DNA of 22,500 nt from Chromera velia. Lineage: Eukaryota > Sar > Chromeraceae. A program made the translations under genes and the position numbers. This document shows positions 9,792-18,081 of this stretch, in pieces. Positions within the stretch are counted from its first letter, which is position 1, and the number at the start of each line of letters is the position of its first letter. Under the pieces are notes generated by a model. The model was not told the origin of the DNA and did not search any database. It saw only the letters and a program-made list of their open reading frames with translations. The stretch is from contig JAHBMJ010003139.1 in NCBI GenBank assembly GCA_018398765.1, positions 58,528 through 81,027 of the forward strand. The letters are read 5' to 3'.

Positions 9792-9797
9792 TTAGTT
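9792..9797 (-). promoter_or_regulatory. gag-pol +1 frameshift window
   Basis: gag ends at TAA (9792-9794). The pol frame lies at +1 and is closed by TGA at 9797-9799. A single shift joining them can therefore only happen on the AAC-TAA codons at 9797-9792. A +1 shift next to a stop codon, with the P site on AAC, resembles known programmed +1 sites (Ty3, antizyme). A mutational origin cannot be excluded in such a decayed copy. Confidence 0.55.
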
Positions 9798-11534
9798 CAC
9801 CGGAATGGCATTCGCATAGGTTGCCAGTCGAGGCGGAGGTTGGGGAATGGTGTGATTCGGTCTCATCGGCTTCGACATCAAGAATGGAGTTCGAGGCGCT
9901 GGTGGATTCATATGCGGTCGATTCCACGGCTGAGGTGGGTGTCTAGTGGGAGGGAAGGGGCGGTACGTTTGGTAGGGTCTGAGTGTCCTACCACTGTTTC
10001 CTTCAAATTTTCTTGGTGGTCCTCGCATTGGTCCTCCCCATCCATTTGTGTCCCTTTGATCTCTGTCTGTGTTTTGAATGTACTGTTCCCTTCCTCTCCG
10101 ATCTCTTTCTGTTCTTTCAGCTGCCATCTCATCCTTTCTCTTGATTTGGCATGCAGCTCTGATATGTCCTTTCTTGTGACAATAGTTACATTCTATCTCG
10201 GGTGGAAGCGTGCATCCATTCATAGTGTATGTCCTGGTCCCTGCACATTTGGTACACTGTGCCCTTGACTGCAGTATTTCGTGTGCGATGTTTGCAACGT
10301 TCACTACAGAGGTTCCTTGTAGGACATCTTGCATGGGTACGTCATCACTGTCTGGGTAGGTGATTTCCAATCTTTCCCCCGGGGGTCCCGTCCTTCCTAT
10401 TTTTGCACTGGAAACAGAGACCTGATATGTTGCCGGAGTTACAGAAGAGTATTTCTTTGCATCCAAGAGAAGTTCTTGAAACGAAGAGTAATCTTTTGTT
10501 CTCAGTGCAACTCTCACTGTCTCGTTAACAACTCCTTTCACGAAGTGTTTAGTGACAGTTGACGCGTCTATGTCCTTTCCGCTCTCACTGCATAGATTTC
10601 GATACCTGTTTGCATAATCTTCCAGTGACTCAGTAACTTTCTGTTTGAGGGAAAAAAGCTTTTCTTCTGCTGAGTCTTGATCTGCTTCTGTTAATTTGTA
10701 TTCGTTCAGGAAGAGGTCTGTGAGCTGCGCAAGGGAGCTGATAAGAAGCAACTTCCCAGGAGGAAATTGATCGTACCAGGTTTTGGCTCTACCCGCGAGT
10801 GTGGAGGGAAAGTACATATCTCTGAAGTCGAGGAAATTCCACTGCATCCGATTGTAGAGATGAATCATCCTCCCCCAATATACCCTTGTTTGTGTTCGAT
10901 CTCCCGAGAAGGAAGGAAGGTCTACTTTCACTTTTGGTATGTCTCTTGTAGGCCGCGATTCGGTATGTGCTCTTGAGGAGAGACGATGTCTGGTGGGAGT
11001 CTCGGGAATGTCGGGAGAATAATTGGTATCTATACGCACAGGGACGACATTCCCCTGTCCGTCCAACCTGAAGATAAATCCCTGAGTCTGCAGGTCTCTG
11101 AGGAATTAGGGGTCAATGCTACTGAGCACTAACTGAGGCAGGGGTCTCCTTGGAGGCTGGTCGTTGTGTCTGGAGGCCCCCTGTTGTTCTTCTTCGTTCA
11201 TCGGTACTTCTTGTACTTCTTCTTCTTCTTCTAGGTTGGGGTTTGCTGGTATTGCTACTCCCATTTGGACGTCAGGATATTCAGCCTGAGGATTTTGTCC
11301 TACTGCTTCTCCATCTGCATATGGATCCTCGTTCTGGTTGGCGTTGGGTTGGGCTGGGTCTGAAGGAGCAGCAAGTGGGAGAGCAGCCTTGGCTTTAGCT
11401 TTCGCTTTGCCTTTAGCTTTAGCTTTCGGTTTGGGAGTGGCGACCTTTGTGAAACCTTTTGCCTTTGCTTTTGCTACAGTGTTTGTTAGAGCTTTTGCCT
11501 TCGCTTTTGCCAGCCTGGTGTTATGCGCGGGCAT
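9792..11534 (-). pseudogene. gag: gag: capsid and nucleocapsid precursor, one in-frame stop
   Basis: I place the start at ATG 11532-11534. The frame runs 580 codons to TAA at 9792, interrupted by one TAA at 11106-11108 (codon 143). Residues 1-50 are strikingly Lys/Ala-rich (AKAKAK repeats, histone-H1-tail-like); 51-142 are Pro/Glu-rich and acidic. A Retrotrans_gag capsid-like region spans about 205-365 (AGRAKTWYDQF, LEDYANRYRNL). A CCHC zinc knuckle (C-x2-C-x4-H-x4-C) lies at 449-462 (10190-10149), and the C-terminus is Pro/Arg-rich. Gag would form the particle and bind the genomic RNA. Confidence 0.9.
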
Positions 11535-11581
11535 CGTAATTCTATTGAAGGGGATCGGAATCAATCAGAATACGGCCAGAC

Positions 11582-12091
11582 CTACCTACTGTTGGACACA
11601 AGGTAAGGGGGAAGCTGTAGGTGTTGAATGCAGATGAATTTCTCTTGGGGGGTGGTATCAAGGCCGAGAGCCTTCAGACCGAGAGAGGACTGTCGGTTGT
11701 GGGCCCAGACTTGATAGCTGTACTGGTCTAATAAGAAGACGCTCAAGTTTTATGGGTTGCTTACGAAGGCAGCGTTCCTTTCGAGGGCTTCCTTGGCAAG
11801 GAGGCGGGCTTGTTCCTCTCTTTCGGAAACTGCTCTATCGGGAGGGGAACCAACAACGGCTTTAAGTACCTTGGTTGTCTAAGCCGTGCTCTGGTCAAAG
11901 TTGATGGGTGGTCTTTTCTATCTGTTTCCTTGAGTGGGAAGTATTTTGTCGAAGTATAAAGAAAAAGGGGAAGAAAGAAAGAAAATTTGACAGCGCTTCG
12001 CGATGAATTCCTGTTGGATGAAAAATCTATACAGAGGACAGAAAAGGAGACTTGTCAGCGATTTTAACAGCGCTTCGCATTTTGGTCCTGT
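11582..12091 (-). pseudogene. Coding-like leader frame upstream of gag (possible ORF0 or lost Gag N-terminus)
   Basis: The minus-strand frame from 12091 to TAG 11582-11584 has only three internal stops in about 170 codons: 11918-11920 (TAG), 11879-11881 (TAG) and 11750-11752 (TAA). From about 11945 on it looks like real protein: PPINFDQSTA, a charged helix SEREEQARLLAKEAL, then DQYSYQVWAHN. It ends 48 nt before the gag ATG in a different frame and lacks an ATG. Each stop is a single C-to-T change from CAG or CAA. It may be a decayed short ORF before gag, or the former gag N-terminus with a frameshift. I recognise no family. Confidence 0.4.
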
Positions 12092-12094
12092 TCA

Positions 12095-12511
12095 ATCTGA
12101 GTTTTGGAGCAATCTACTCGTCAGTGGATTGGCCGAAGGGGATGGAAGTGAAGGCGTATTTGTGGCTGTTGCTAGGTAGGTGTAGGCGATGGGGTTCGAG
12201 AGGCACAAGATCTAGAGATGCAATTCGTGCATACATATCTGTGAAGTCTCCGATGTAGGGATTCCAGCGAAGAGGGGTAAGGACAGCTAGATCCAGAGGG
12301 AGGAGATGAGTGTGGACGAAGAGGGCATGCAGGTGTTTGGTCTCGAATGAGAGAAAGTAGCCAAAGTACTTGCCTCTCACAGGTCTCCTGATACCCGGTT
12401 TCTTCGCGAGGAAGAAGGTGGTCTTAGTAGCTTGGATAGAAGCGATTTTGTTTATGTCAAGCCCTAGAGGGGACTTGTTCCTGTTTCTCAGGTCAGACAC
12501 AGTTGAGGTTC
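12095..12511 (-). other. Proximal part of the retrotransposon leader
   Basis: A minus-strand frame stays open for about 139 codons from the primer binding site to 12114. It has no early ATG (first ATG near 12246), so it is probably not translated as such. The 12-mer ACAGCGCTTCGC occurs twice, at about 11992 and 12069. Leader RNA with packaging signals would be expected here. Confidence 0.3.
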
Positions 12512-12532
12512 GACTCTCGCTGGTTGTCACCA
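12507..12532 (-). other. Primer binding site, tRNA-Ser-like
   Basis: Two bases inside the 5' LTR, the sense strand reads TGGTGACAACC, then continues to GTCGAACC. This is complementary to a tRNA 3' end of the form GGTTCGA...GGTTGTC-A-CCA. From general knowledge the acceptor resembles eukaryotic tRNA-Ser (PBS usually TGGCGACAAC), with one C-to-T difference and one extra base between T-stem and acceptor. Confidence 0.65.
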
Positions 12533-12534
12533 CG

Positions 12535-13335
12535 TGTTCCGTGCTCCTCCGGACTCAGTAGGTCAGACGAAGCCAAAACGGAAGAATAGAACTAGAATTG
12601 GAGTTGAATATATCTTTTAATTATTCACTCAGTGTTATTGAAGTCAGTGAAGGTCGGTTCAGATCGCTTCAAGTCAATTCTTCCAGAAGGTAAGTCAACT
12701 CGATTTGGGATTCAATTCTGTTACTCCGAGGTCAAGTTTTTAATCGATTCTTTCTTTTCTTTTTTTTTAAAGTTGCATTTTATGCTTGTTTCTTGCAAAG
12801 GTTGCCAACTGTGAAAGTATATCAATTGTGTAAGTGTATTATGTTTGACAGACTTTCATTTTTTGAAAGTGTATCAAGTTTGACATACTTTGCCTTAACC
12901 GATACAGAACCGATTAATCGGCTTTGTATCGGTATATCATCAGACTTATTGCTTGACCTTCTATCAATCTATTTTCCGTCTTTCTTATTAACTCTATTGC
13001 TTTTTTTTTACTCAAGCTTTTTAACCTTATTTCTTTTATCAGCTTTCTGATATCGTCTGACTTTATTTCTTTTATACTGAGTGTTTAATTCATTTCCATT
13101 CATTCTCTACCAATCTTCCATCAAGGTAAACACCTTTTACTGTATATCAGCCCTATAAGACCTTAACTCTTACATTCCGATTGATCTTTCTCCATAACTT
13201 CTTAATCTATCATTCCTGTTGCTCAATTTAATAACTAAATATTTACTAACAAAATAAGACTAGTCTATGTCGTTCTTACTAGCCTTCGATCTAAAAACCT
13301 AACTTCATTCTATTGTCTATAACTTCAACAGAACA
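12535..13335 (-). repeat. 5' LTR of the chromovirus (801 bp)
   Basis: In sense orientation it begins TGTTCTG at 13335 and ends CGGAACA at 12535, giving TGTTC/GAACA terminal inverted repeats. It matches window 1-753 over 13335-12581. The outer boundary is exact because identity to the 3' LTR copy ends there, and the inner boundary is set by the primer binding site. Confidence 0.93.
13069..13076 (-). promoter_or_regulatory. TATA box in the 5' LTR
   Basis: TATAAAAG on the minus strand, conserved in the other LTR at 487-494, is the likely RNA polymerase II core promoter. It lies about 260 bp from the 5' end of the LTR, so transcription would start near 13040. Confidence 0.6.
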
Positions 13336-13525
13336 CAGTAAAAAAAGTTTCAATAGGCTCGATGATCAAAATATACTAAAAAATAAACGAATCTCTAGGT
13401 TAATCTGGAGGTCTTCTGAATAAAAAAATCAATAAAAAAGTTTTATAAATTTAAACTTAGTCTTCTGTTCTATCCCTAAGTTCACATCACCTTGCCTACT
13501 TTCATACACCCGACCGGGGCCGCCC
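13336..13525. other. AT-rich flank of the retrotransposon
   Basis: A-rich tracts and no gene. The first five bases (CAGTA) are the right-hand flank that should be duplicated left of the window if insertion was recent. Confidence 0.4.
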
Positions 13526-14292
13526 GTGCATCTAGCCGTGCATGTATTTATCTGCCGTCTCTTTTCTGGCTGGAGAGATCATCCAAAGTCGAGGCAGCGG
13601 CAGATCTCGAGTCACACCTTATTCAATCAAATGGGGGTCTCCGAAGTTACAGATTACATGTTTGAGATCAGGAGGGTCCAGGTAAGAGCCTCTGAGGTAA
13701 AATTTTTATTAAAGTAAAGAGAACTGAAAGAATTGCCCATCCGTTTCCCTCTAGGGGTATTATAGAGAAAAAAAAAGTAAATAACTCTCTTTGTCAGGTA
13801 CTTTTTTTTCTTAGTCTAAAACAACTGTTGTTTAGCTGTTGCAGGCAAAAAGAAAAAAAAAATAGATAACTCATTTTTTTAGAAACTTTTTTTCTTTTTT
13901 TTTTTTTTTGCGGTGACATGTCTAGGTCTCCTTGCATGCCGCTCTCTACCCCCCTGACACTGAAAGGTTTTTGATCCGAGGAGGCCACCGGGTAAGCGGC
14001 GATCGGTGGTGGCTGTTTCAGCCGGTAGGCACCAAAGCCGCCGGGCCGGCGACGGCGCGACGACAGCCACCGACGCTGCGCGCTTCCGGGCCATATGATG
14101 CACGTGCAATGACCTCAAAGACGGACGGCAACAAAGGCAAAGAGAGAAAGAGGGGGAAGGTTTGAGGCTCCGGGATCTGAATGGGACGTATCGTCGGATG
14201 AGGGGTCATCTGGAGACGAGCTTGTTTATCTCCCGCCTGGTCGGCGAGGTTCTGGAAGAAGAGGGGTACCAGTAGTTGAAAAAGATAACTGA
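13526..14292 (+). CDS. Candidate small spliced gene, unknown product
   Basis: An open frame reaches an ATG at 13631 and ends with CAG|GTAAGAG, a consensus donor at 13681/13682. A T-rich tract and TCTAG acceptor at 13925 lead in phase 0 to an exon starting at 13926 (reads LHAALYPPDTERFLIRGG). The frame is open upstream of the ATG too (from about 13526), so the first exon may be longer. After 14157 this frame ends, but another frame reads FEAPGSEWDVSSDEG and SGDELVYLPPGRRG, ending TGA at 14290-14292. Joining them needs a second intron (possible donor GTAAGCG at 13991) or a frameshift in a G run at 14152-14156. I recognise no family; it may be a truncated gene or transposon exon. Confidence 0.4.
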
Positions 14293-14836
14293 TGGTTCGA
14301 AATACAACGCTAATAAGCGCTAAATGTTAGTGAATGTATAAGATAATTTCATATAAAATCATTAACGAAACGAGGATGAAACAACGGCTTAGTCGAAGAT
14401 CATCCCGGCCATCTCCCCGCTTCGTCTTCAAACCGTGTTACGTCTTCGCTAATATTATAGTTGCACTAATACAGTACAGTGTAGAAGCAAAACTAGTACA
14501 GTACAGTACAGTTTGAGCGGCCTGCCCTGCCTTGTTTCATTAAGTTGGGTGGGCCGCCCGCCGCTCGTCCCACTACCTTTTTATAAGCTTTTAAGCTAAG
14601 TTTTAGCATGTTTTTCCTTGTGTTTTTCGGTATTTTTAGTAACTTTTTACTAATATAAAGTTTGCGTTCTAAAATATAAATTAAAGAAAAGGATGGCTTC
14701 AAGTGAAGCCTCTCAACCACAAAAATACGGAGTGGGGGTTCTCTCTCTACGACCAGGTTTACTTTGAGAAGAGAAACCGTCTCACCTAGCCGCACCAGGA
14801 TTTGCTGGTCACCACATATGCCAACCTCCACCCTAG
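14293..14836. other. Spacer with CAGTA microsatellite and GC-rich hairpin
   Basis: TACAGTACAGT-type repeats occur at about 14470-14512. GAGCGGC at 14515-14521 pairs with GCCGCTC near 14561-14567. ATAGTTGCAC near 14457-14466 recurs inverted (GTGCAACTAT) near 16927. A minus-strand frame of 146 codons (14493-14933) exists but overlaps the coding fragment on the other strand and is ambiguous. Confidence 0.4.
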
Positions 14837-15013
14837 CCTCCACTTCCAGAGGGTTCATCAGAGGAACGCTGGGCACCACAGCTTTTGGGACTCCAAAGAC
14901 TTGACCTTGTATTGGATAAATCTGCCAAGGCATTTAATGATGAGCTAGATGGAGAGATGACGGTTGAATACCTGAAGAACATCGGACTGGAGTTCAAAGA
15001 GGCTCCTTTCTGA
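14837..15013 (+). pseudogene. Possible 3' coding fragment of an unknown gene
   Basis: A 58-codon frame follows a TAG (14834-14836) and ends at TGA 15011-15013. Its reading (LVLDKSAKAFNDELDG, VEYLKNIGLEF) is amphipathic and protein-like, more so than the antisense frame. It lacks a start and could be the last exon of a gene or a retrotransposon remnant cut off by the TRIM-like array 20 bp downstream. Confidence 0.3.
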
Positions 15014-15032
15014 GTCACTGTAATTCATCATC

Positions 15033-15474
15033 TGTAGCAACTTCCTGCTACCTTGGAGGTAGTGGCAGGACAGGCGGAGAGCTAGACTAGAGATGAAGCC
15101 TAGACAAAGAGATGAATCTACAAACTCTACCGACTTTAGCTCAGTCTGAAGATCTCAGTCAGCTAAGAAATAGGATATGGATAGATCCTTAACTATTTAT
15201 AGAGTCCAGAGGATTCATAGTTCGAAGTTGAACTTGAACTTCTGCTAGCGCTGCTGAGAGAAGACAGACTCACGACCAGACAAACGGAATGAACGATCTC
15301 AGCGAGACGGCTGGGGGTGGATTAAATCTGATCAGTCCCCACGCAAACGCAAAGACAAGCTTTCCGCAGCCAGACAGATTGAATGCGGCGGCGGGCAATC
15401 GAAGCAAAGGCGGCACGCATGCGAGAAGGACCGAACGGCGGCAGCGGGACGGCGCCAGGAGGTAGGACACTACA
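15033..15474 (-). repeat. TRIM-like LTR copy 1
   Basis: Begins (minus strand) TGTAGTGTCC at 15474 and ends GCTACA at 15033. It is the most diverged of the three, with differences nearly all transitions. Confidence 0.7.
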
Positions 15475-15652
15475 GATGTAAGGGGTCTCTGACACCCTCT
15501 TTCACAGCCTCTTGACTGTGCCCACAGCGGTTAAGAAAAAGAGAGATGTATGGACGCAGACTCTCTTCCCGAACGAAGATAGAAGAAAACAAGGCGACAA
15601 CTGAATCAAGAACAGAAGGAAGTAATCATCTCTCGCTGAAGCCATCACCACA

Positions 15653-16094
15653 TATAATACCTTTCTGCTGCCTTGGAGGTAGTGGTAGGACAGACGGAGA
15701 GCTAGACCAGAGACGAGGCCCAAACAGAGAGATAGATCTACAAACTCTACCGACTCTAGCTCAGTTTGAAGATCTCAGTCAGCTAAAAAAGAGGATATGG
15801 ATAGATCCTTAGCTATTTATAGAATCCAAAGGATTTATAGTTCAAAGTTGAGCTTGAACTTCTGCTAGCGCTGCTGAGAGAAGACAGACTCACGACCGGA
15901 CAAACGGAACGAACAATCTCAGTAAGACGGCTGAGAGCAGATTAAATCTGACCGGTTCCCGCGCGAACGCAAAGACAAGCTTTCCACGGCCAGACAGATT
16001 GAACACGGCGGTGGGCAATCGAAGCAAAGGCGGCGCGCATGCGAGAAGGACCGAACGGCGGCAGCAGGACGGCGCCAGGAGGTAGGACACTACA
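15653..16094 (-). repeat. TRIM-like LTR copy 2
   Basis: Its left end reads TATAATACC where copy 3 reads TGTAACACC. That is G-to-A and C-to-T at the terminal dinucleotide region. Confidence 0.7.
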
Positions 16095-16272
16095 GATGTA
16101 AGGGGTTTCTGACACCCTCTTTCACAGCCTCTTGACTGTGCCCACAGCGGTTAAGAAAAAGAGAGATGTATGGACGCAGACTCTCTTCCCGAACGAAGAT
16201 AGAAGAAAACGAGGCGACATCTGAATCAAGAACAGAAGGAAGTAGTCATCTCTCGCTGAAGCCATCACCATA

Positions 16273-16737
16273 TGTAACACCTTTCTGCTGCCTTGGAGGT
16301 AGTGGTAGGACAGATGGAGAGCTAGACCAGAGACGAGGCCCAAACAGAGAGATAGATCTACAAACTCTACCGACTCTAGCTCAGTTTGAAGATCTCAGTC
16401 AGCTAAAAAAGAGGATATGGATAGATTCTTAGCTATTCATAGAGTCCAAAGGATTTATAGTTTAAAGTTGAACTTGAACTTCTGCTAGCGCTGCTGAGAG
16501 AAGACAGACTCACGACCGGACAAACGGAATGAACGATCTCAGCGAGACGGCTGAGGGCAGATTAAATCTGACCGGTTCCCGCGCGAACGCAAAGACAAGC
16601 TTTCCAGGGCCAGACAGATTGAACACGGCGGCGGGCGATCGAAGCAAAGGCGGCGTATATATGAGAAGGACCGAACGGCGGCGGCGGGACGGCCTACGGG
16701 ACGCTAGCGGGACGGCGCCAGGAGGTAGGACACTACA
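16273..16737 (-). repeat. TRIM-like LTR copy 3 with ~22-bp insertion
   Basis: Carries an extra GGCCTACGGGACGCTAGCGGGAC-like stretch around 16691-16713, a near-duplicate of the adjacent GCGGGACGGC sequence. It ends the array before the CATC flank. Confidence 0.7.
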
Positions 16738-16841
16738 CATCACCACATCATAACTTAGCACATGTTGATAAAGCATTAACGTAGGTTAAGAGACCCCCTA
16801 GGACGCTAGAAAATTAATAGAAATTTTTTTTTTTAAAGGTC

Positions 16842-16924
16842 TAGTACAGTAGTACAGTACAGTATAGATATCATAGTATAGTAGTACAGTACAGTACAGT
16901 GTAGTACAGTATAGTACAGTATAC
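16842..16924. repeat. CAGTA/GTACAGTA microsatellite
   Basis: Imperfect repeats of AGTAC, AGTACAGT and ATAGTACAG. The same motif is at 14470-14512, on the other side of the TRIM-like array. Confidence 0.85.
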
Positions 16925-17315
16925 TTGTGCAACTATCATATAATGGCTAATATAGTTGTTAAGTTAAACTTAGTTTTGATTGATTGAAGTTAAAGATGGT
17001 CAAAGATTTAAACGGACTTAATTTAAAAGTAATGTCAAGGATAGTCTTGGTCTTTTCTAGTTATGTCTAGTGTTAAACTTTTCTTTAACCTGAGAGTTTT
17101 ATACCCTTAAACTTTAGTTTAGGCCGCTTTAGCCGCGGCTGAGGCGGCCAAAGACCGCCTCGGCCGGCGATTTAATCCATCATGCCAGGTCAATTCTTAC
17201 CAACATCATGTAGGGGGGTACCTCTCTCTATATATACACTGTTTTCTCCTTTTTGCAGGGCACCAATCTGGCCGGCCGTCTATCCGGGAGGCTGATGACT
17301 TCTTCTTCTCTCTAC
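16925..17315. other. Spacer with nested GC-rich inverted repeats
   Basis: GGCCGC (17122-17127) pairs with GCGGCC (17144-17149), and GAGGCGG (17141-17147) pairs with CCGCCTC (17155-17161), giving two alternative hairpins. CTATATATAC at about 17229-17238 is TATA-like. No gene seen. Confidence 0.45.
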
Positions 17316-17409
17316 CCTACAAAAAGTTATAGAAATATCATAGAAATCTCATAGACTTATCATAGAAATCTAATAGAAATCCAATAGAATTCTGATAAAA
17401 ATATCATAG

Positions 17410-17742
17410 AAAAGAGAATGACTAAATGATGGTTAAACGGAATGCAGAGCTAGATCTCCATGATGGTGGAACTACTTCATGAAATAGTCTGTTCATCAAG
17501 GCAGAGTAGAATGAACAGCCGAAAGACATTCGATCAGCTAGTGCTGCACGAAGTGAAGTGATCTGAACTAGCTGGTGCTAAATGCGTGCGGCACAAATCG
17601 TACAAAATCGAATGCGCGCGCGGTAATCCTATCCCGGCCAGTACGGCGCTTCGGCACCGCGCGGCACGGCCTGCACGCTCGACCCGCCGGGTCCAGAAGC
17701 AAGCATGGATACGCGGCAGGCTGGTACCCTATACTTCAACTC
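17410..17742. repeat. Direct repeat A (copy 1)
   Basis: About 330 bp, aligned from AAAAGAGAATGAC to CTTCAACTC with copy 2. Copy differences by eye are about 17 transitions against one transversion plus a small indel. Frames inside it (for example from 17575) are GC-rich and not convincing genes. Confidence 0.85.
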
Positions 17743-18081
17743 CCCCCCTCAATTACGTTTCTATGCAAGCTTTGTAAAGAGAAAGAAATGGAAGCGAAAC
17801 ACCAGGGAAAGATAAAGATAAAGGGAATGAAACAGCCTTTTGGTCTGACTGCCTGAGAGCCAATGAAATCTTTTCTTGCTTTCACTTGCCTGCCAGTGTT
17901 GAAGATTGAAGAGCACACATGAAAGGATAGCAGAGAGAGAGAGGGCTACTAGGCATCACAAGAACAAGGTCAGAGGGCTATAGGCATCACAAGACTGTCT
18001 ATCTCTAGCCTGCCTCTTATTAATAAGCCTGCCTTTCTTCGGCCTGCCCCTTAGGTTTGGTTGTCTGTTGCCTTTCAAAAG

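Larger units (their letters stand above)
5521..9796 (-). pseudogene. pol: pol polyprotein (protease-RT-RNase H-integrase-chromodomain), disrupted
   Basis: One reading frame runs from 9796 to about 7136 and is broken by in-frame stops at 9470-9472, 9095-9097, 8768-8770, 8534-8536, 8018-8020 and 7784-7786. Near 7133 the frame shifts, and the new frame has stops at 7062-7064 and 6939-6941. A second shift falls in a six-G run (6538-6543, plus-strand C), then stops at 5590-5592 and 5569-5571 precede the final TAA at 5521-5523. Across every internal stop the family-conserved sequence continues, so these are lesions and not gene ends. The total is about 1,425 codons, a normal Ty3/gypsy pol length. 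Pol normally makes the element's cDNA and integrates it; this copy cannot. Confidence 0.93.
1..13335 (-). mobile_element. Ty3/gypsy chromovirus LTR retrotransposon, decayed, with an extra 3' ORF
   Basis: Two LTR copies about 12.58 kb apart in direct orientation enclose, on the minus strand and in the canonical order, gag, protease, reverse transcriptase, RNase H, integrase and a C-terminal chromodomain. Integrase after RNase H defines Ty3/gypsy (Metaviridae), and the chromodomain places it with the chromoviruses. The LTR starts TGTTC and ends GAACA in the sense direction, and is followed by a TGG primer binding site and preceded by a purine tract. gag-pol has 11 in-frame stops and two frameshifts, so the copy is non-autonomous now. 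A 540-codon ORF lies between pol and the 3' LTR. The 3' LTR runs off the left edge, so the target duplication cannot be tested; the right flank reads CAGTA. Confidence 0.95.
15033..16737 (-). mobile_element. Tandem TRIM-like element: LTR-int-LTR-int-LTR
   Basis: A 620-bp unit is repeated. I resolve it into three LTRs (15033-15474, 15653-16094, 16273-16737) separated by two 178-bp internal segments (15475-15652, 16095-16272). On the minus strand LTRs 1 and 3 run from TGTAG to TACA, contain TATAAATAG in copies 1 and 3 (a variant in copy 2), and are followed two bases on by TGGTGATGGC, a primer-binding-site-like string. CATC flanks both outer ends (15029-15032, 16738-16741), a possible 4-bp target duplication. 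The internal part is too short to encode anything, which fits a terminal-repeat retrotransposon in miniature. The short frames inside it are not genes. Confidence 0.75.

Noticed and set aside
5521-11534. Alternative genetic code (TAA/TAG read as Gln)
   Set aside because: Many stops stand where Gln is plausible, but the 540-codon ORF and the right-edge gene have no internal stops and end in TAG. One stop replaces a conserved Trp, and LTR changes show the same C-to-T process.
12114-12533. 139-codon leader ORF starting in the primer binding site
   Set aside because: It has only a GTG at its start, its first ATG is late, and it overlaps structural leader sequence; no protein texture comparable to the frame at 11582-12091.
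14493-14933. 146-codon minus-strand ORF
   Set aside because: Runs from a plausible start into AT-rich and hairpin sequence; the opposite strand has a better coding texture at 14837-15013.
15270-16776. Repeated 66-88 codon ORFs in the TRIM-like array
   Set aside because: They start inside LTR ends, differ by repeat mutations, and cross LTR/internal boundaries.
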